Below, piece by piece: positions 16,796 to 26,563 of a DNA stretch of 64,000 bases; within the stretch, counting starts at the first letter, position 1; each line of letters starts with the position of its first letter. This DNA comes from Bacteroidota bacterium (GTDB taxonomy: Bacteria > Bacteroidota > Bacteroidia > Flavobacteriales > Flavobacteriaceae): the NCBI GenBank assembly GCA_027621505.1, contig JAQCBK010000003.1, forward strand, positions 21,204 through 85,203. The letters run 5' to 3'. The notes below the pieces were generated by a model. It was not told the DNA's origin. It saw only the letters and a list, made by a program, of their open reading frames with translations, and made no database searches. The position numbers were made by a program, and so were the translations under genes.

Positions 16796-18083
16796 GATAA
16801 CGGATATAATTGATAAAAGATGGCTCCCAAGCATTTTCGGGATCCTCGCTGTTCAGTAGGGTATTGGTAAAAGAAACCCCATGAAAACCAGAGGCGGTGG
16901 GTAGCTTGTCGTAAAATTCCTGTAATTTTTTAAATGCATTGGTAGGGGAAAACTTCCTCAATCCTTTCTCGTGGGCAACCATTGGAAAGAGCTTGAGTGA
17001 AGTTTGCAAGTCATTATTCAAATCGTAAAAATAAAAAGGCACAGCGGTAGAGGCCCGATAACCCACTTCCTCCAAATACCCCATACTATAATCTTCATGG
17101 ATCTCCTGATCTAATAAGCTGTTGTAGCCCCATGAAGCAGAGAGCAGTCCATAATGGAAGCGAACCGAATCAATTTTTTTGATAATTAATTTTTTTAAAT
17201 TGGCTCTTTCCTCAACGAAAATTTTGGCTTCCCGCTGCGCTGCATAGGAGGCCAATAAATACACCTCATTAGTATCTGAAATATTTTTGATTAGGTTTCT
17301 AAATCCATAGTTGTTGGAGGATATCCCTCGGTCATAAAAAGTAGTTTTAGCAAAAAGAAAAAAATAGAGGGGCTGAATTCTATTTTTTTTAAAAAGCCGT
17401 TCCAACTCCTCAAAATTGTTGTAAGGATCTTTTTGTAAGTGCAATAGAACTAGAAATTGCTCAATAACGTAGAAAAAATCCAAGTGCCAAAGGGCGTTCA
17501 AAGTATCGGCAAATTTTAACAGCAATGATTTTTTTTGATACCGATAGGGATTTTCCACCGAAACCAGCGGTTGAAACTTTGGCTTTCTCCAGGAGCCATG
17601 TGGAAGCTCCGGAAAAAAGGCATACAATTTGTCTTTCAGCCTTACCGACCATAAATCGACCAGTGGCAATTCCAAAAAATTATTTTTGTGGGCGAGGCTT
17701 TGGTAGGGCAAGAAAGTTCCCAACTCGTCTTTTACATGCGGCAAGTACTCTTCATACCTGCTGAGCAAATAAAATGAAGCCGCAAAGATGTCATAAGGCA
17801 ATTTAGAGGGTTTTTCCAACTTAAAAAACGCTGGAATGCCCGACCATTGGGATACTTCAATTTTAGCCTCCTGAATCCCTTTTTGAAAAAGCAATTCATG
17901 AGATTTAATAAAAAATTCATTGCCCAATGGCTGGTGGGTATAACTCAATTTGGGACCCGAGTGTGAAACGAATTTCTCAATGGCAGAAGTAAAACTCACC
18001 GGAAGCTCCAAAATTCTGATAAAAACTTGCCTGAAAATATAGGTCAACCGCGGGGTAATTTTGTGGGAATAAACCAGTATCAT
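16779..18083 (-). CDS. NodB-like (DUF7033) protein, probably catalytically inactive
   Basis: A 434-aa protein of the flavobacterial DUF7033/polysaccharide-deacetylase-like family, recognised from SRYEEYLP, the EDYSMGYLEEVGYRAS block and the PFYFYDL segment. In homologues I remember, the NodB metal site uses an Asp pair (SFDIDNA-like) and a His in an IHPSY-like motif. Here the matching positions read LLKFADT and YLLASY, so both seem lost. No signal peptide is visible. The start abuts the radC stop with no gap, and the 3' end overlaps the HAD gene. Function unknown; deacetylase activity is doubtful. Confidence 0.7.
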   Translation of the reverse strand: MILVYSHKITPRLTYIFRQVFIRILELPVSFTSAIEKFVSHSGPKLSYTHQPLGNEFFIKSHELLFQKGIQEAKIEVSQWSGIPAFFKLEKPSKLPYDIFAASFYLLSRYEEYLPHVKDELGTFLPYQSLAHKNNFLELPLVDLWSVRLKDKLYAFFPELPHGSWRKPKFQPLVSVENPYRYQKKSLLLKFADTLNALWHLDFFYVIEQFLVLLHLQKDPYNNFEELERLFKKNRIQPLYFFLFAKTTFYDRGISSNNYGFRNLIKNISDTNEVYLLASYAAQREAKIFVEERANLKKLIIKKIDSVRFHYGLLSASWGYNSLLDQEIHEDYSMGYLEEVGYRASTAVPFYFYDLNNDLQTSLKLFPMVAHEKGLRKFSPTNAFKKLQEFYDKLPTASGFHGVSFTNTLLNSEDPENAWEPSFINYIRYHDSKK

Positions 18084-18782
18084 TCAGATTATGTTTTCAT
18101 CTTTAAAGCTAAAATAACGCTTTTCAGAGACAATAAGATGATCCAAAATTAGAATGTCGAAAGTAGCAGCAGCTTTTGTAATTTTTTGAGTGATTTCAAG
18201 GTCTTGTTTGCTGGGGGTCAGGTTCCCAGACGGGTGGTTGTGTGCCAAAATCATGGCCGTAGCCCCTAATTCAAGGGCGACTTTCAGGGCCAATCGAACA
18301 TCCACTACCGTTTGACTGATCCCGCCCTTGCTCAGGCACTTTTTTTTAAGCAATCGGTTGGATTGATTCAAATACAAAATCCAAAACTCCTCGTGTTCCA
18401 ATGGGCTGAGCAAGGGAGATAAAAACCCATAAACCAAAGCACTGGAGGTAAACTGTTTTTTGGGGAGATAAGGCTGATTTTGAAGGCGGACAGCAATTTC
18501 CAAGACGGCTTTGATTTTCACTGCTTTTGCTGGCCCAACCCCTTTGAACTGGGTGAGGGCCTCCAAAGAAATCTTTTGTAAATCCTTGAGGCCATTTTTA
18601 TGAGGGTGTAAAATGCGTTTCATCAAATCCACCGCACTTTCTCCTTCACTTCCACTTCCGATAATGATGGCAAAGAGTTCTGCTACAGACAGGACATGTG
18701 CCCCTTTTTCTTTGAGCTTTTCTCGGGGTCGGTCATCAAGATCCCACTGCTTGATGGTTAATTTGGGGGCAGCATCTGACAT
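18084..18782 (-). CDS. radC: RadC/JAB1-MPN domain protein
   Basis: A 232-aa RadC-family protein: an N-terminal helix-hairpin-helix part (FKGVGPAKAVKI) and a C-terminal JAMM metallo-site HNHPSGNLTPSKQD with an upstream Glu. Despite the name, a role in DNA repair is not established; JAMM folds are usually metalloproteases. A near-consensus -7 (TATCTTTA) lies in the gap before the ATG. Confidence 0.92.
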   Translation of the reverse strand: MSDAAPKLTIKQWDLDDRPREKLKEKGAHVLSVAELFAIIIGSGSEGESAVDLMKRILHPHKNGLKDLQKISLEALTQFKGVGPAKAVKIKAVLEIAVRLQNQPYLPKKQFTSSALVYGFLSPLLSPLEHEEFWILYLNQSNRLLKKKCLSKGGISQTVVDVRLALKVALELGATAMILAHNHPSGNLTPSKQDLEITQKITKAAATFDILILDHLIVSEKRYFSFKDENII

Positions 18783-18831
18783 AAAATAGACTTGGTCTAT
18801 AAAGATAAAAATTCTTTACAGATGATAGTAC

Positions 18832-20190
18832 TTAAGTAAATTTCACTTTTAATGCCTCCCAATCTAAGGCTCCATAGTTACCCGAGCTCATCATCAATAA
18901 AACGGTATGATCATATACTTGGGCCAATAAATAATCATGCAATTCTTTGGGGTCTGTAAAAACCAAAAGGTCGGCCCGACCAAAGGCTTCGATTATTTCT
19001 TGCGGAATGATCGGCGTTCTATTTTTAATTTTAAGGGCCTCGGGATCAAAAAAAACGATGGGAAGATCGGCTTTTTCCAAACTGTCTTTGTAGTTTATGA
19101 TAAATGAAGGATCCAAACTGCTATAGGTATGTAACTCTAAACAGGCTGTAATTTTGAAATCGGAAAACTGGGCTTTAACCGCCTCAGTTGTTGCCTTGAC
19201 CTTACTAGGGGCATGGGCAAAATCCTTAAAAAGATAGGACGAATGGGATTGCGCAAGTAACTCGAGTCGTTTGGACGCCCCTCTAAAACTGCCTATCGCC
19301 TGATAAAAATCATCTTCATCCACGCTCATCAATTGACACAGCCACTTCGCACCTGCCATATTTGAAAGATTGTGCCGCCCAAACACTTCCAGGGGAAGAG
19401 GGCCCTCATCGGTTTCCAAAAAGGTAGTGCCTTCAGAAATACTGTGTTCCAAAATAGAATAAGATTCCTTTCTGATTGTATTTTGAGTATCCGCCACCAT
19501 CTGGGACAATCTTTTGTCCTCCTCATTATACACCAAAACCCCACCTGCGGTAATTGAGTCGATAAATCGCTCGAATTGCTGGTTGTAATCTGCTTCCGTT
19601 TTAAATACATTGACATGATCCCATGCGATACCACTGACCAGTGCGATTTGGGGTTGATAGTGGTGAAACTTAGGTCTTGGATCAATAGGAGAGGAAAGGT
19701 ATTCGTCCCCTTCAAGGACGATAAAATCGTTTTCCTCAGACAAAAATACCGAATTGTCAAAGCCCTCCAACTGGGCTCCTATCATATAGTCCACCGAGAT
19801 TTGATGGTAGTTCAACACATGCAATACCATGGCAGAGATAGACGTCTTGCCATGACTTCCTGCAATGACGACTCGGGTCTTATTTTTAGCATAGTGAGCA
19901 ATGAATTCGGGATAAGAAAAAATGGGCAGACCCATGGCTTGCGCCTTCAAAAGTTCGGGATTGTCTTTTTTGGCGTGCATACCGAGTACCACACCATCCA
20001 GACGGTCCTTAATCTTTTCGGGAAACCAACCCATTACCTCTGGGCATATTCCCGCTTGCTTCAATTGGCTCAGGGAAGGGTCAAAAATAGCATCATCGCT
20101 CCCCGTTATCTCGTGGCCATTGTTTTTTAGCGCAATCGCCAAACTGTGCATGGCACTGCCCCCAATGGCAATAAAATGATACCTATTCAA
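18832..20190 (-). CDS. mpl: UDP-N-acetylmuramate ligase Mpl (murein tripeptide recycling)
   Basis: Mur-ligase-fold enzyme of 452 aa that is closer to Mpl than to MurC: it opens with HFIAIGGSAMHSLA and has the ATP-binding GSHGKTS at residues 111-117. Mpl attaches the recovered tripeptide L-Ala-D-Glu-meso-Dap to UDP-MurNAc, recycling cell wall. MurC is the alternative reading; the second residue block (GSDDAIFDPS) favours Mpl. It overlaps the TPR gene by eight bases. Confidence 0.85.
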   Translation of the reverse strand: MNRYHFIAIGGSAMHSLAIALKNNGHEITGSDDAIFDPSLSQLKQAGICPEVMGWFPEKIKDRLDGVVLGMHAKKDNPELLKAQAMGLPIFSYPEFIAHYAKNKTRVVIAGSHGKTSISAMVLHVLNYHQISVDYMIGAQLEGFDNSVFLSEENDFIVLEGDEYLSSPIDPRPKFHHYQPQIALVSGIAWDHVNVFKTEADYNQQFERFIDSITAGGVLVYNEEDKRLSQMVADTQNTIRKESYSILEHSISEGTTFLETDEGPLPLEVFGRHNLSNMAGAKWLCQLMSVDEDDFYQAIGSFRGASKRLELLAQSHSSYLFKDFAHAPSKVKATTEAVKAQFSDFKITACLELHTYSSLDPSFIINYKDSLEKADLPIVFFDPEALKIKNRTPIIPQEIIEAFGRADLLVFTDPKELHDYLLAQVYDHTVLLMMSSGNYGALDWEALKVKFT

Positions 20191-21079
20191 GTTTTATTAC
20201 TTTTAAAAGTGCCAATCCTTCTTCAAAATCAGGCTTGATCTCCAAGGCCTGCTTTAAGGAGGTTTTTGCTTTTTCCAACTGATCGTTGTAAAAATATATT
20301 TTTGATCGATAATAATAGGCCCATTCCAATGGATAATTGTCCTCATCACTAAAATCGAGAATATAATAATCCAGAGCAGCGATCCCCAACTCGCTTTCCA
20401 ACTGATATTCGGCTGCCGCACGGCCCAACTCAAATATCAAGTCTCTTCTATAAGACAAAAAACCATTTTCCAACTTTTTCATATCCGCTTTCAAAGTTCG
20501 AAACAATTCACGGTATTGATTTATGGCCGCCTCAGTTTCATTATTCAGCTGAAAAAGATAGGCTTTCATCAACATCCCCTCAATAGGGTCAATTCGATTC
20601 AACTCCGTGGCTTTTTTTTGGGCAAAAGTCATGCTGCCCCCCAAAATATCGGGAATCTCAGCGTGCAACTGTATCAGAAGATTGAGGCAGACGATCTGAT
20701 TCGGTTGAAGCTCGTGGGCTTTAAGGACAAACTTCCTCGCCTTGATCACATAGGGCACAGAAAAAAAACGCGAAACCTCCAACGACCTTCTGGCAGCGGC
20801 TACCCCCAGCTTAAAAAAATTCTCAGCAGTGGGAGCATCAACGATCAATTTTTCGTAATAATCGATGGCCGTATCCCAGTCTTTGTGATCATAGGCCCAC
20901 GCTGCAATGGATTTCGTGTTGGCCATTCCCCCTTTAATTTCAGCTTTCTTAAGAGCGGTTAATTTGGAACTGTATTGAGCATCCTTTTTAAAATCATAGG
21001 AAACAAAAGGGGTTTTCATTTGGGCAATTCCCCCCAAAGGAATTAGGTTCAGAACAAAAAACAATAGGAATCTAAACAT
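20183..21079 (-). CDS. Exported tetratricopeptide-repeat protein
   Basis: A 298-aa protein with a signal peptide (hydrophobic residues 4-16, probable cleavage after GIAQ) and TPR-like helical pairs, most clearly in the C-terminal third ([22 protein letters not shown]). The likely location is the periplasm; no catalytic motif is seen. The function is unknown. The start at 21079 overlaps the end of obg by eight bases; an ATG three codons earlier is possible. It sits in the adk-obg-TPR-mpl run. Confidence 0.8.
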   Translation of the reverse strand: MFRFLLFFVLNLIPLGGIAQMKTPFVSYDFKKDAQYSSKLTALKKAEIKGGMANTKSIAAWAYDHKDWDTAIDYYEKLIVDAPTAENFFKLGVAAARRSLEVSRFFSVPYVIKARKFVLKAHELQPNQIVCLNLLIQLHAEIPDILGGSMTFAQKKATELNRIDPIEGMLMKAYLFQLNNETEAAINQYRELFRTLKADMKKLENGFLSYRRDLIFELGRAAAEYQLESELGIAALDYYILDFSDEDNYPLEWAYYYRSKIYFYNDQLEKAKTSLKQALEIKPDFEEGLALLKVIKLE

Positions 21080-22082
21080 GGGGGGCATTCAATTTTTTCC
21101 AAATGAGGTCTTTTAGGGCTTTGAGTCCAGATTGATCTACCGCCGAGATCATACAGTGGGAAATTTCACCAAAGTTTTTTTCCATTTCCACGGCGTATTC
21201 TGCTCTTAGCTCCTCATCCAACAGGTCGCATTTGGAAAGCGCAACCACATAGTCTTTGTCCATCAATTCGGGGTTGTAGGTTCGCAATTCGTTCATCAGC
21301 ACATCAAATGCTTTTTTAACATCTGCTGTATCGGAAGGAATCATAAAAAGCAAAACCGAGTTGCGCTCAATATGACGTAAGAAATAATGCCCCAAGCCTT
21401 TGCCCTCGGCTGCTCCCTCGATGATTCCGGGGATATCTGCCATAACAAAAGATCGGAAATCGTGATAAGGCACTATGCCCAGGTTGGGCTTTAAGGTCGT
21501 AAACTCATAATCTGCAATTTTGGGTTTGGCGGCAGTCAAGGCTGCCAATAAGGTTGATTTTCCTGCATTGGGAAAACCCACTAAGCCCACGTCGGCCAAT
21601 ACTTTGAGTTCCAAAATCACCTGAAGTTCTTCTCCCTTTATTCCAGGTTGGGCGTAGCGAGGGGTTTGGTTGGTGGAAGATTTAAAATTCCAGTTGCCCA
21701 GTCCTCCTTTACCCCCTTCCAATACAACCACTTCTTGATCTGGCTCCACCATTTCAAAAAGAACTTCTTCGGTGGCTAATTTTTTGACTACCGTACCCAA
21801 AGGCACATCAATGTATACATCTTTGCCTTGAGCTCCTGTGCTTCTGCTCTTGCTCCCGTCTCCACCGTGCCCAGCCAAAAAATGACGGGTAAACTTAAAG
21901 GGATACAAGGTCCAAAGGTTGGGATTGGCACGAACAATCACATGCCCCCCTCTGCCACCGTCCCCGCCATCCGGCCCTCCTTTGGTGATGAATTTTTCAC
22001 GATGGAGGTGGACAGAACCTTTCCCCCCATTTCCAGATTTCAGATTGAGTTTTACGTAGTCAACAAAATTGGCTTCGGTCAT
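21072..22082 (-). CDS. obg: Ribosome-associated GTPase Obg
   Basis: Essential GTPase in large-subunit maturation and stress signalling. The glycine-rich Obg domain fills residues 1-158 and the G domain follows, with GFPNAGKST (G1), DIPGIIEGA (G3) and SKCD (G4). At 336 aa it lacks the extra C-terminal OCT domain found in some phyla. Two bases separate it from adk upstream. Confidence 0.97.
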   Translation of the reverse strand: MTEANFVDYVKLNLKSGNGGKGSVHLHREKFITKGGPDGGDGGRGGHVIVRANPNLWTLYPFKFTRHFLAGHGGDGSKSRSTGAQGKDVYIDVPLGTVVKKLATEEVLFEMVEPDQEVVVLEGGKGGLGNWNFKSSTNQTPRYAQPGIKGEELQVILELKVLADVGLVGFPNAGKSTLLAALTAAKPKIADYEFTTLKPNLGIVPYHDFRSFVMADIPGIIEGAAEGKGLGHYFLRHIERNSVLLFMIPSDTADVKKAFDVLMNELRTYNPELMDKDYVVALSKCDLLDEELRAEYAVEMEKNFGEISHCMISAVDQSGLKALKDLIWKKLNAPHV

Positions 22083-22084
22083 CT

Positions 22085-22660
22085 TTAGATCAAACCATCA
22101 ATAAGGGCGGTCAGTCGTTGGGTAATTTCATCAATACTGCCGATGCCGTCCACGCTGTGGAATTTACCCTGACCCTCGTAAAATGCCCTTAGTGGTGCAG
22201 TTTTATTATTGTATTCGTCGAATCGGTTTCTGATTTTTTGTTCGTCCTGATCGTCTGCCCTACCACTGGTTTTCCCTCGGTTGATCAAGCGCTCCACCAA
22301 AACATCGTCGTCTGCCTCTAAGGCCAAGGTCGCACTGATTTGCATGGATTTTTCTCTCAAAAAAGCATCCAGTGCCTCGGCTTGTTTGGTGGTTCGGGGG
22401 AAACCGTCAAAAATAAACCCTTTGGCTTCGGGATGACTTTCCACCGCATCCTTGAGCATGTCAATGGTCACCTGATCGGGAACCAAATCCCCTTGATCCA
22501 TATAGGATTGTGCCAATGTTCCCAATGCCGTTTTATTGGAGATATGATGCCTGAACAGATCGCCAGTAGAGATGTGAAACAATTGGTATTTCGTTTTTAG
22601 GAATTCGGCTTGCGTCCCTTTCCCAGCTCCTGGTTTTCCAAAGAGTACTAGATTAATCAT
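22085..22660 (-). CDS. adk: Adenylate kinase
   Basis: Interconverts ATP, ADP and AMP. The P-loop GKPGAGKGT is at residues 8-16, the AMP-binding FDGFPRT is near 85, and the LID arginines are in [10 protein letters not shown]. At 191 aa it is a short-type kinase with a small LID lacking zinc cysteines. It is the first gene of the adk-obg-TPR-mpl operon, with a complete promoter upstream. Confidence 0.97.
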   Translation of the reverse strand: MINLVLFGKPGAGKGTQAEFLKTKYQLFHISTGDLFRHHISNKTALGTLAQSYMDQGDLVPDQVTIDMLKDAVESHPEAKGFIFDGFPRTTKQAEALDAFLREKSMQISATLALEADDDVLVERLINRGKTSGRADDQDEQKIRNRFDEYNNKTAPLRAFYEGQGKFHSVDGIGSIDEITQRLTALIDGLI

Positions 22661-22676
22661 TGCGTTGCTTTTGTTA

Positions 22677-22710
22677 CAAAGATATCCAATTTGGATTTGT
22701 TTTTTTCCAA
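22677..22710 (-). promoter_or_regulatory. adk operon promoter
   Basis: On the minus strand TTG (22710-22708) and an exact -7 TATCTTTG (22684-22677) are separated by 23 bases. The ATG of adk follows 16 bases after the -7. It overlaps the divergent purK promoter region. Confidence 0.6.
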
Positions 22711-22726
22711 GCCAAAAACTAATCCG

Positions 22727-22734
22727 TATTTTTG
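22727..22734 (+). promoter_or_regulatory. -7 element for purK-purE
   Basis: TATTTTTG, an exact TAnnTTTG match, 13 bases before the purK ATG at 22748. It supports this start over the open frame beginning at 22691. The nearest TTG upstream is 27 bases away, too far for a normal -33. Confidence 0.5.
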
Positions 22735-22747
22735 TAAAAACTTCGGT

Positions 22748-23902
22748 ATGGAATTTTTTTCAACCACCAAAACGCTGGGCATTCTGGGAGGGGGTCAATT
22801 GGGTAAAATGCTACTCTATACCACCCGAAAGTGGGACATCAAAACCAAGGTTTTGGATCCCAGTGAAAATGCTCCTGCACGACTGGCCAGCGATCACTTT
22901 GTTCAAGGGGAACTCACCGATTTCCAAACCGTCTATGATTTTGGTAAAAATGTGGACGTTCTGACCATAGAAATTGAAAAAGTCAATGTGGAGGCATTGG
23001 AAAAACTAGAAAGCGAAGGGGTAAAAGTTTATCCCCAGCCGAAGGTGCTTCGTACCATTCAAAACAAATGCCTCCAAAAAAGATTTTACAAAGAAAACAA
23101 CATCCCCACAGCCGCTTTCGAGGAATACGAAAGCTTGGATCTCGTCAAGGAAGCCATCATCAAAGGGGAGCAGTCTTTTCCTTTTGTTTGGAAATCGGCC
23201 GAAATGGGCTATGATGGCTATGGGGTATCCATTATCCGTTCCAACAAGGAAATTGAGGATTTGAATGGAGGCCCATGCCTGATAGAGGAATTGGTGCCTT
23301 TTGAAAAAGAGTTGTCCGTGATCGTCTGCCGCCGTCCGGAGGGAGAAACGGTTCATTATCCAGTGGTGGAATCGGAGTTTCACCCCACGGCCAACCAAGT
23401 GGAGTATGTTTTATGCCCGGCCCAACTCTCGAGCGCCGATGCCAAAAAAGCGGTTGAAGTGGCGCTTCAAACTTCAAAAGCCTATGGCCAGATCGGACTT
23501 TTGGCGGTGGAACTTTTTCTAACCCCCGAAGGAGACGTATTGGTCAATGAGGTGGCCCCACGTCCTCACAATAGCGGACATTACAGCATAGAAGCCTCCT
23601 ACACCTGCCAGTTCGAACAACACATTCGCGCCGTATTGGATTTGCCTTTGGGAAAAACTGGAAGCAAAACCGCAGCGGTGATGGTGAATCTGGTGGGCAA
23701 AGCAGGCCATACCGGCCCGGTGGTTTATAAAAACATCGACCAAGTATTGGCCATTGAAGGGGTCACCCCCCATATTTACGGTAAAAAGGAAACCCGTCCC
23801 TTCCGCAAAATGGGACATGTAACCATTATACACCCCAAAATCGAAACCGCTAGAAAAATGGCGGAGCAAGTAAAAGAAACCTTATCAGTAATCAGCAAAT
23901 AA
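22748..23902 (+). CDS. purK: N5-carboxyaminoimidazole ribonucleotide synthase PurK
   Basis: ATP-grasp enzyme of purine synthesis that carboxylates AIR to N5-CAIR. The N-terminal GILGGGQLGKML nucleotide-binding loop, the ATP-grasp lysines in VWKSAEMGYDGYG, and the catalytic NEVAPRPHNSGHY block are present; 384 aa. It forms an operon with purE two bases downstream. This gene and its neighbours look richer in G+C at third positions than the rest of the window. Confidence 0.96.
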   Translation: MEFFSTTKTLGILGGGQLGKMLLYTTRKWDIKTKVLDPSENAPARLASDHFVQGELTDFQTVYDFGKNVDVLTIEIEKVNVEALEKLESEGVKVYPQPKVLRTIQNKCLQKRFYKENNIPTAAFEEYESLDLVKEAIIKGEQSFPFVWKSAEMGYDGYGVSIIRSNKEIEDLNGGPCLIEELVPFEKELSVIVCRRPEGETVHYPVVESEFHPTANQVEYVLCPAQLSSADAKKAVEVALQTSKAYGQIGLLAVELFLTPEGDVLVNEVAPRPHNSGHYSIEASYTCQFEQHIRAVLDLPLGKTGSKTAAVMVNLVGKAGHTGPVVYKNIDQVLAIEGVTPHIYGKKETRPFRKMGHVTIIHPKIETARKMAEQVKETLSVISK

Positions 23903-23904
23903 TT

Positions 23905-24390
23905 ATGGCAAAAGTAGGCATCATCATGGGCAGCGAATCGGATTTACCGGTCATGCAAGCGGCCATCGACATCCTCAAGGAATTTGGAATCGAAACGGAA
24001 GTGGACATCGTTTCTGCCCACCGAACCCCCGACAAAATGATGGATTATGGAAATCAGGCCCACCACAGGGGGCTTAAAGTGATCATTGCTGGCGCCGGCG
24101 GTGCGGCCCACCTCCCAGGAATGATTGCAGCAGTCTCTCCCTTACCCGTTATCGGTGTCCCCGTCAAATCGAGTAACTCCATCGACGGTTGGGATTCGGT
24201 TTTGTCCATCCTCCAAATGCCGGGCGGTGTTCCCGTAGCCACCGTAGCCCTTAACGGCGCCAAAAATGCCGGGATTTTGGCCGCGCAAATCGTCGGGACT
24301 TCCGAGCCTGAAGTGCTTGAAAAAGTAAGCGCCTTCAAACAAGAGCTCAAAACCAAAGTCATCAACAGTAGCAAAAAACTTAATCCATAA
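23905..24390 (+). CDS. purE: N5-carboxyaminoimidazole ribonucleotide mutase PurE
   Basis: Converts N5-CAIR to CAIR, the step after PurK. Class I PurE signatures are GSESDLPVM (about residues 9-17), SAHRTPD with the catalytic His, and the GAGGAAHLPGM loop; 161 aa. Tandem purK-purE is the standard bacterial pairing and confirms the class I (mutase) reading. Confidence 0.97.
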   Translation: MAKVGIIMGSESDLPVMQAAIDILKEFGIETEVDIVSAHRTPDKMMDYGNQAHHRGLKVIIAGAGGAAHLPGMIAAVSPLPVIGVPVKSSNSIDGWDSVLSILQMPGGVPVATVALNGAKNAGILAAQIVGTSEPEVLEKVSAFKQELKTKVINSSKKLNP

Positions 24391-24394
24391 CCCA

Positions 24395-26416
24395 TTGGAA
24401 AACCCATTACTCAAGCCCTTTGAAACGCCCCACCAGTCCATCCCCTTCAGTAGCATCCGACCAGAACATTTTATTCCTGCACTAGAAGAAAACATCAAAA
24501 ATGCGTTGGAGGCCATCGATGCCATCGTACAGCAAACCACAGCTCCGACCTTTGAAAACACCATCGAAGCCTTAGAAAACGTAGGGGAACTCCTGGGCCG
24601 AAACAGCAGTATTCTATTTAACCTCAACAGTGCCGAAACCTCCAAGACCCTCCAATCGATTACCCAGCAGGCCTCCCCCTTGCTTACAAAATTCCAAAAC
24701 GATGTAAGACTCAATCAGGCCTTGTTTGAACGCATCAAAACGATCTACGAAAATCAAAAGCAAGAAAAGCTTTCGGTGGAGCAACAAACCCTTTTGGAAA
24801 AAGAATACAAAGGTTTTGCCAGGAACGGGGCTTTGCTCGGAGAAGCGGAAAAAAACCGTCTAAGGGAAATCGATACCGAAAAAGCACAGTTGGGCCTCAC
24901 CTTTGGCGAAAATGTTTTGGCCGACACCCAGGCTTTTGAACTTCATATCACCGAAGAAAAAGAGCTGAAAGGCTTACCCGAACAAGTCAAGGAAATGGCA
25001 GCCGAAACCGCCCAATCCAAAGACAAAACCGGTTGGATCTTTACCCTGGACTATCCGAGTTATGTTCCCCTAATGACCTATGCCAAAAACCGAGCGTTGC
25101 GCAAAAAAATGAGTTTGGCCTTTGGCCGTCGTGGTTTTCAAACCAATGACAACAACAATACTGCCATCATACTGCGGTTGATCGAACTCCGAAAAAAGAG
25201 AGCCGAATTGTTGGGTTATGATTCCCATGCCGCTTTTGTCTTGGAGGAACGCATGGCCACTTCGGAGGAAAACGTCAAAAACTTTTTAGAAGACCTGTAT
25301 AAAAAAGCCTATCCTGCCGCTGCAAAAGAATGGAAAGCCATGGAAGATTTTGCCGCAGATCAATTGGGCTTGTCCACCATGGAAAAGTGGGACACCGCCT
25401 ATGTATCCGAAAAACTCAAACAGGCCCAACTGGAACTGGACGAACAGCAGCTCAAACCCTATTTTCCATTGGAAAAGGTTCGAGCCGGGGTGTTTGAGAT
25501 CGCAGGAAAATTATACGGCTTGCGTTTTGAAAAAAACGAAAGCTTGGAAGGCTACCATCCCGAGGTGGAAGTTTATGAAGTGTACAACCGCAAAGGGGAT
25601 TTCTACGCCCTGCTCTACACCGACTTTTTCCCTCGGCCGGGAAAGCGAAACGGTGCATGGATGACGTCCTTCCGTGGACAGAAAAAGGACCAAAGGCCAC
25701 ATATTTCAGTGGTTTGTAATTTTTCTAAACCCACTGCCAGTACCCCGTCCCTACTCACTTTTCAGGAAGTAACAACCCTCTTCCACGAATTTGGCCATGC
25801 CCTACACGGCATCTTAGCCAATACCACCTATGGCGGACTGAGCGGTACCAGTGTTTTTTGGGATTTTGTAGAACTGCCCAGCCAGATCATGGAAAATTGG
25901 TGCTATGAAAAAGAAGCCCTAGAACTTTTTGCCCGACACTACCAAACAGACGAGGTGATCCCGATGGAGTACATCCAAAAAATCAAAAAAGCCGCCCATT
26001 TTCAACAGGGACTGCAAACCCTACGGCAGTTGGGCTTTGGCTTTTTGGACCTCTCCTATCACGGTGCGCAAGCCACCGACATCCAAGACGTTAAATCCCA
26101 TGAAAGTGCCATTTTGGAACGGGTACAGTTTTTAAAAGACACCCCCCAAAGTTGCACCAGCACCGCCTTTTCGCATATCTTCCAAGGGGGCTATTCCGCT
26201 GGATACTATAGCTATAAATGGGCGGAAGTATTGGATGCTGATGCATTTGAACTGTTTTTGGAAAAAGGAATTTTTGATCCCCAAACGGCAAAGTCTTTTG
26301 AGGACAACATCCTCTCCAAAGGCGGAACCGAACACCCCATGACCCTGTTTAAAAGGTTTAGAGGCAAAGCCCCCGACCCCCAGGCGTTGCTTAAAAGGGC
26401 TGGATTGGTGGTGTAG
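24395..26416 (+). CDS. M3-family metallopeptidase (oligopeptidase A/Dcp type)
   Basis: Zinc oligopeptidase of 673 aa, probably cytoplasmic because no signal peptide is visible. The zinc motif HEFGH is at 464-468, with the downstream Glu in the WDFVELPSQ segment. Such enzymes trim short peptides. The start is TTG at 24395, four bases after purE; it gives the family N-terminus (ENPLLKPFETP), and no suitable ATG precedes it. It is likely co-transcribed with purK-purE and ends at the hairpin at 26437-26456. Confidence 0.93.
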   Translation: MENPLLKPFETPHQSIPFSSIRPEHFIPALEENIKNALEAIDAIVQQTTAPTFENTIEALENVGELLGRNSSILFNLNSAETSKTLQSITQQASPLLTKFQNDVRLNQALFERIKTIYENQKQEKLSVEQQTLLEKEYKGFARNGALLGEAEKNRLREIDTEKAQLGLTFGENVLADTQAFELHITEEKELKGLPEQVKEMAAETAQSKDKTGWIFTLDYPSYVPLMTYAKNRALRKKMSLAFGRRGFQTNDNNNTAIILRLIELRKKRAELLGYDSHAAFVLEERMATSEENVKNFLEDLYKKAYPAAAKEWKAMEDFAADQLGLSTMEKWDTAYVSEKLKQAQLELDEQQLKPYFPLEKVRAGVFEIAGKLYGLRFEKNESLEGYHPEVEVYEVYNRKGDFYALLYTDFFPRPGKRNGAWMTSFRGQKKDQRPHISVVCNFSKPTASTPSLLTFQEVTTLFHEFGHALHGILANTTYGGLSGTSVFWDFVELPSQIMENWCYEKEALELFARHYQTDEVIPMEYIQKIKKAAHFQQGLQTLRQLGFGFLDLSYHGAQATDIQDVKSHESAILERVQFLKDTPQSCTSTAFSHIFQGGYSAGYYSYKWAEVLDADAFELFLEKGIFDPQTAKSFEDNILSKGGTEHPMTLFKRFRGKAPDPQALLKRAGLVV

Positions 26417-26436
26417 GGGTTTTTCCTTTTTTATGG

Positions 26437-26456
26437 CCCAAAGACTTTTGGGTTTT
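26437..26456 (+). terminator. Terminator after purK-purE-peptidase
   Basis: A six-pair stem CCCAAA/TTTGGG with loop GACT is followed by TTTT on the plus strand, 20 bases past the M3 peptidase stop. Confidence 0.5.
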
Positions 26457-26517
26457 GATAGCTGGATAGGGAGTTTTTATTTGCTAACTATATTTATAGA
26501 TGTTTGAAAAAGACAAT

Positions 26518-26539
26518 AAAAAAAGCCCGATTAACGGGC
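26518..26539 (-). terminator. Terminator after acnA
   Basis: On the minus strand a GCCCG/CGGGC stem with loop TTAAT is followed by seven U residues, 24 bases past the aconitase stop. This and the plus-strand hairpin at 26437 give the convergent pair separate ends, unlike most convergent pairs here. Confidence 0.7.
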
Positions 26540-26563
26540 CTTTAAATTCACTTGATAATTGCC

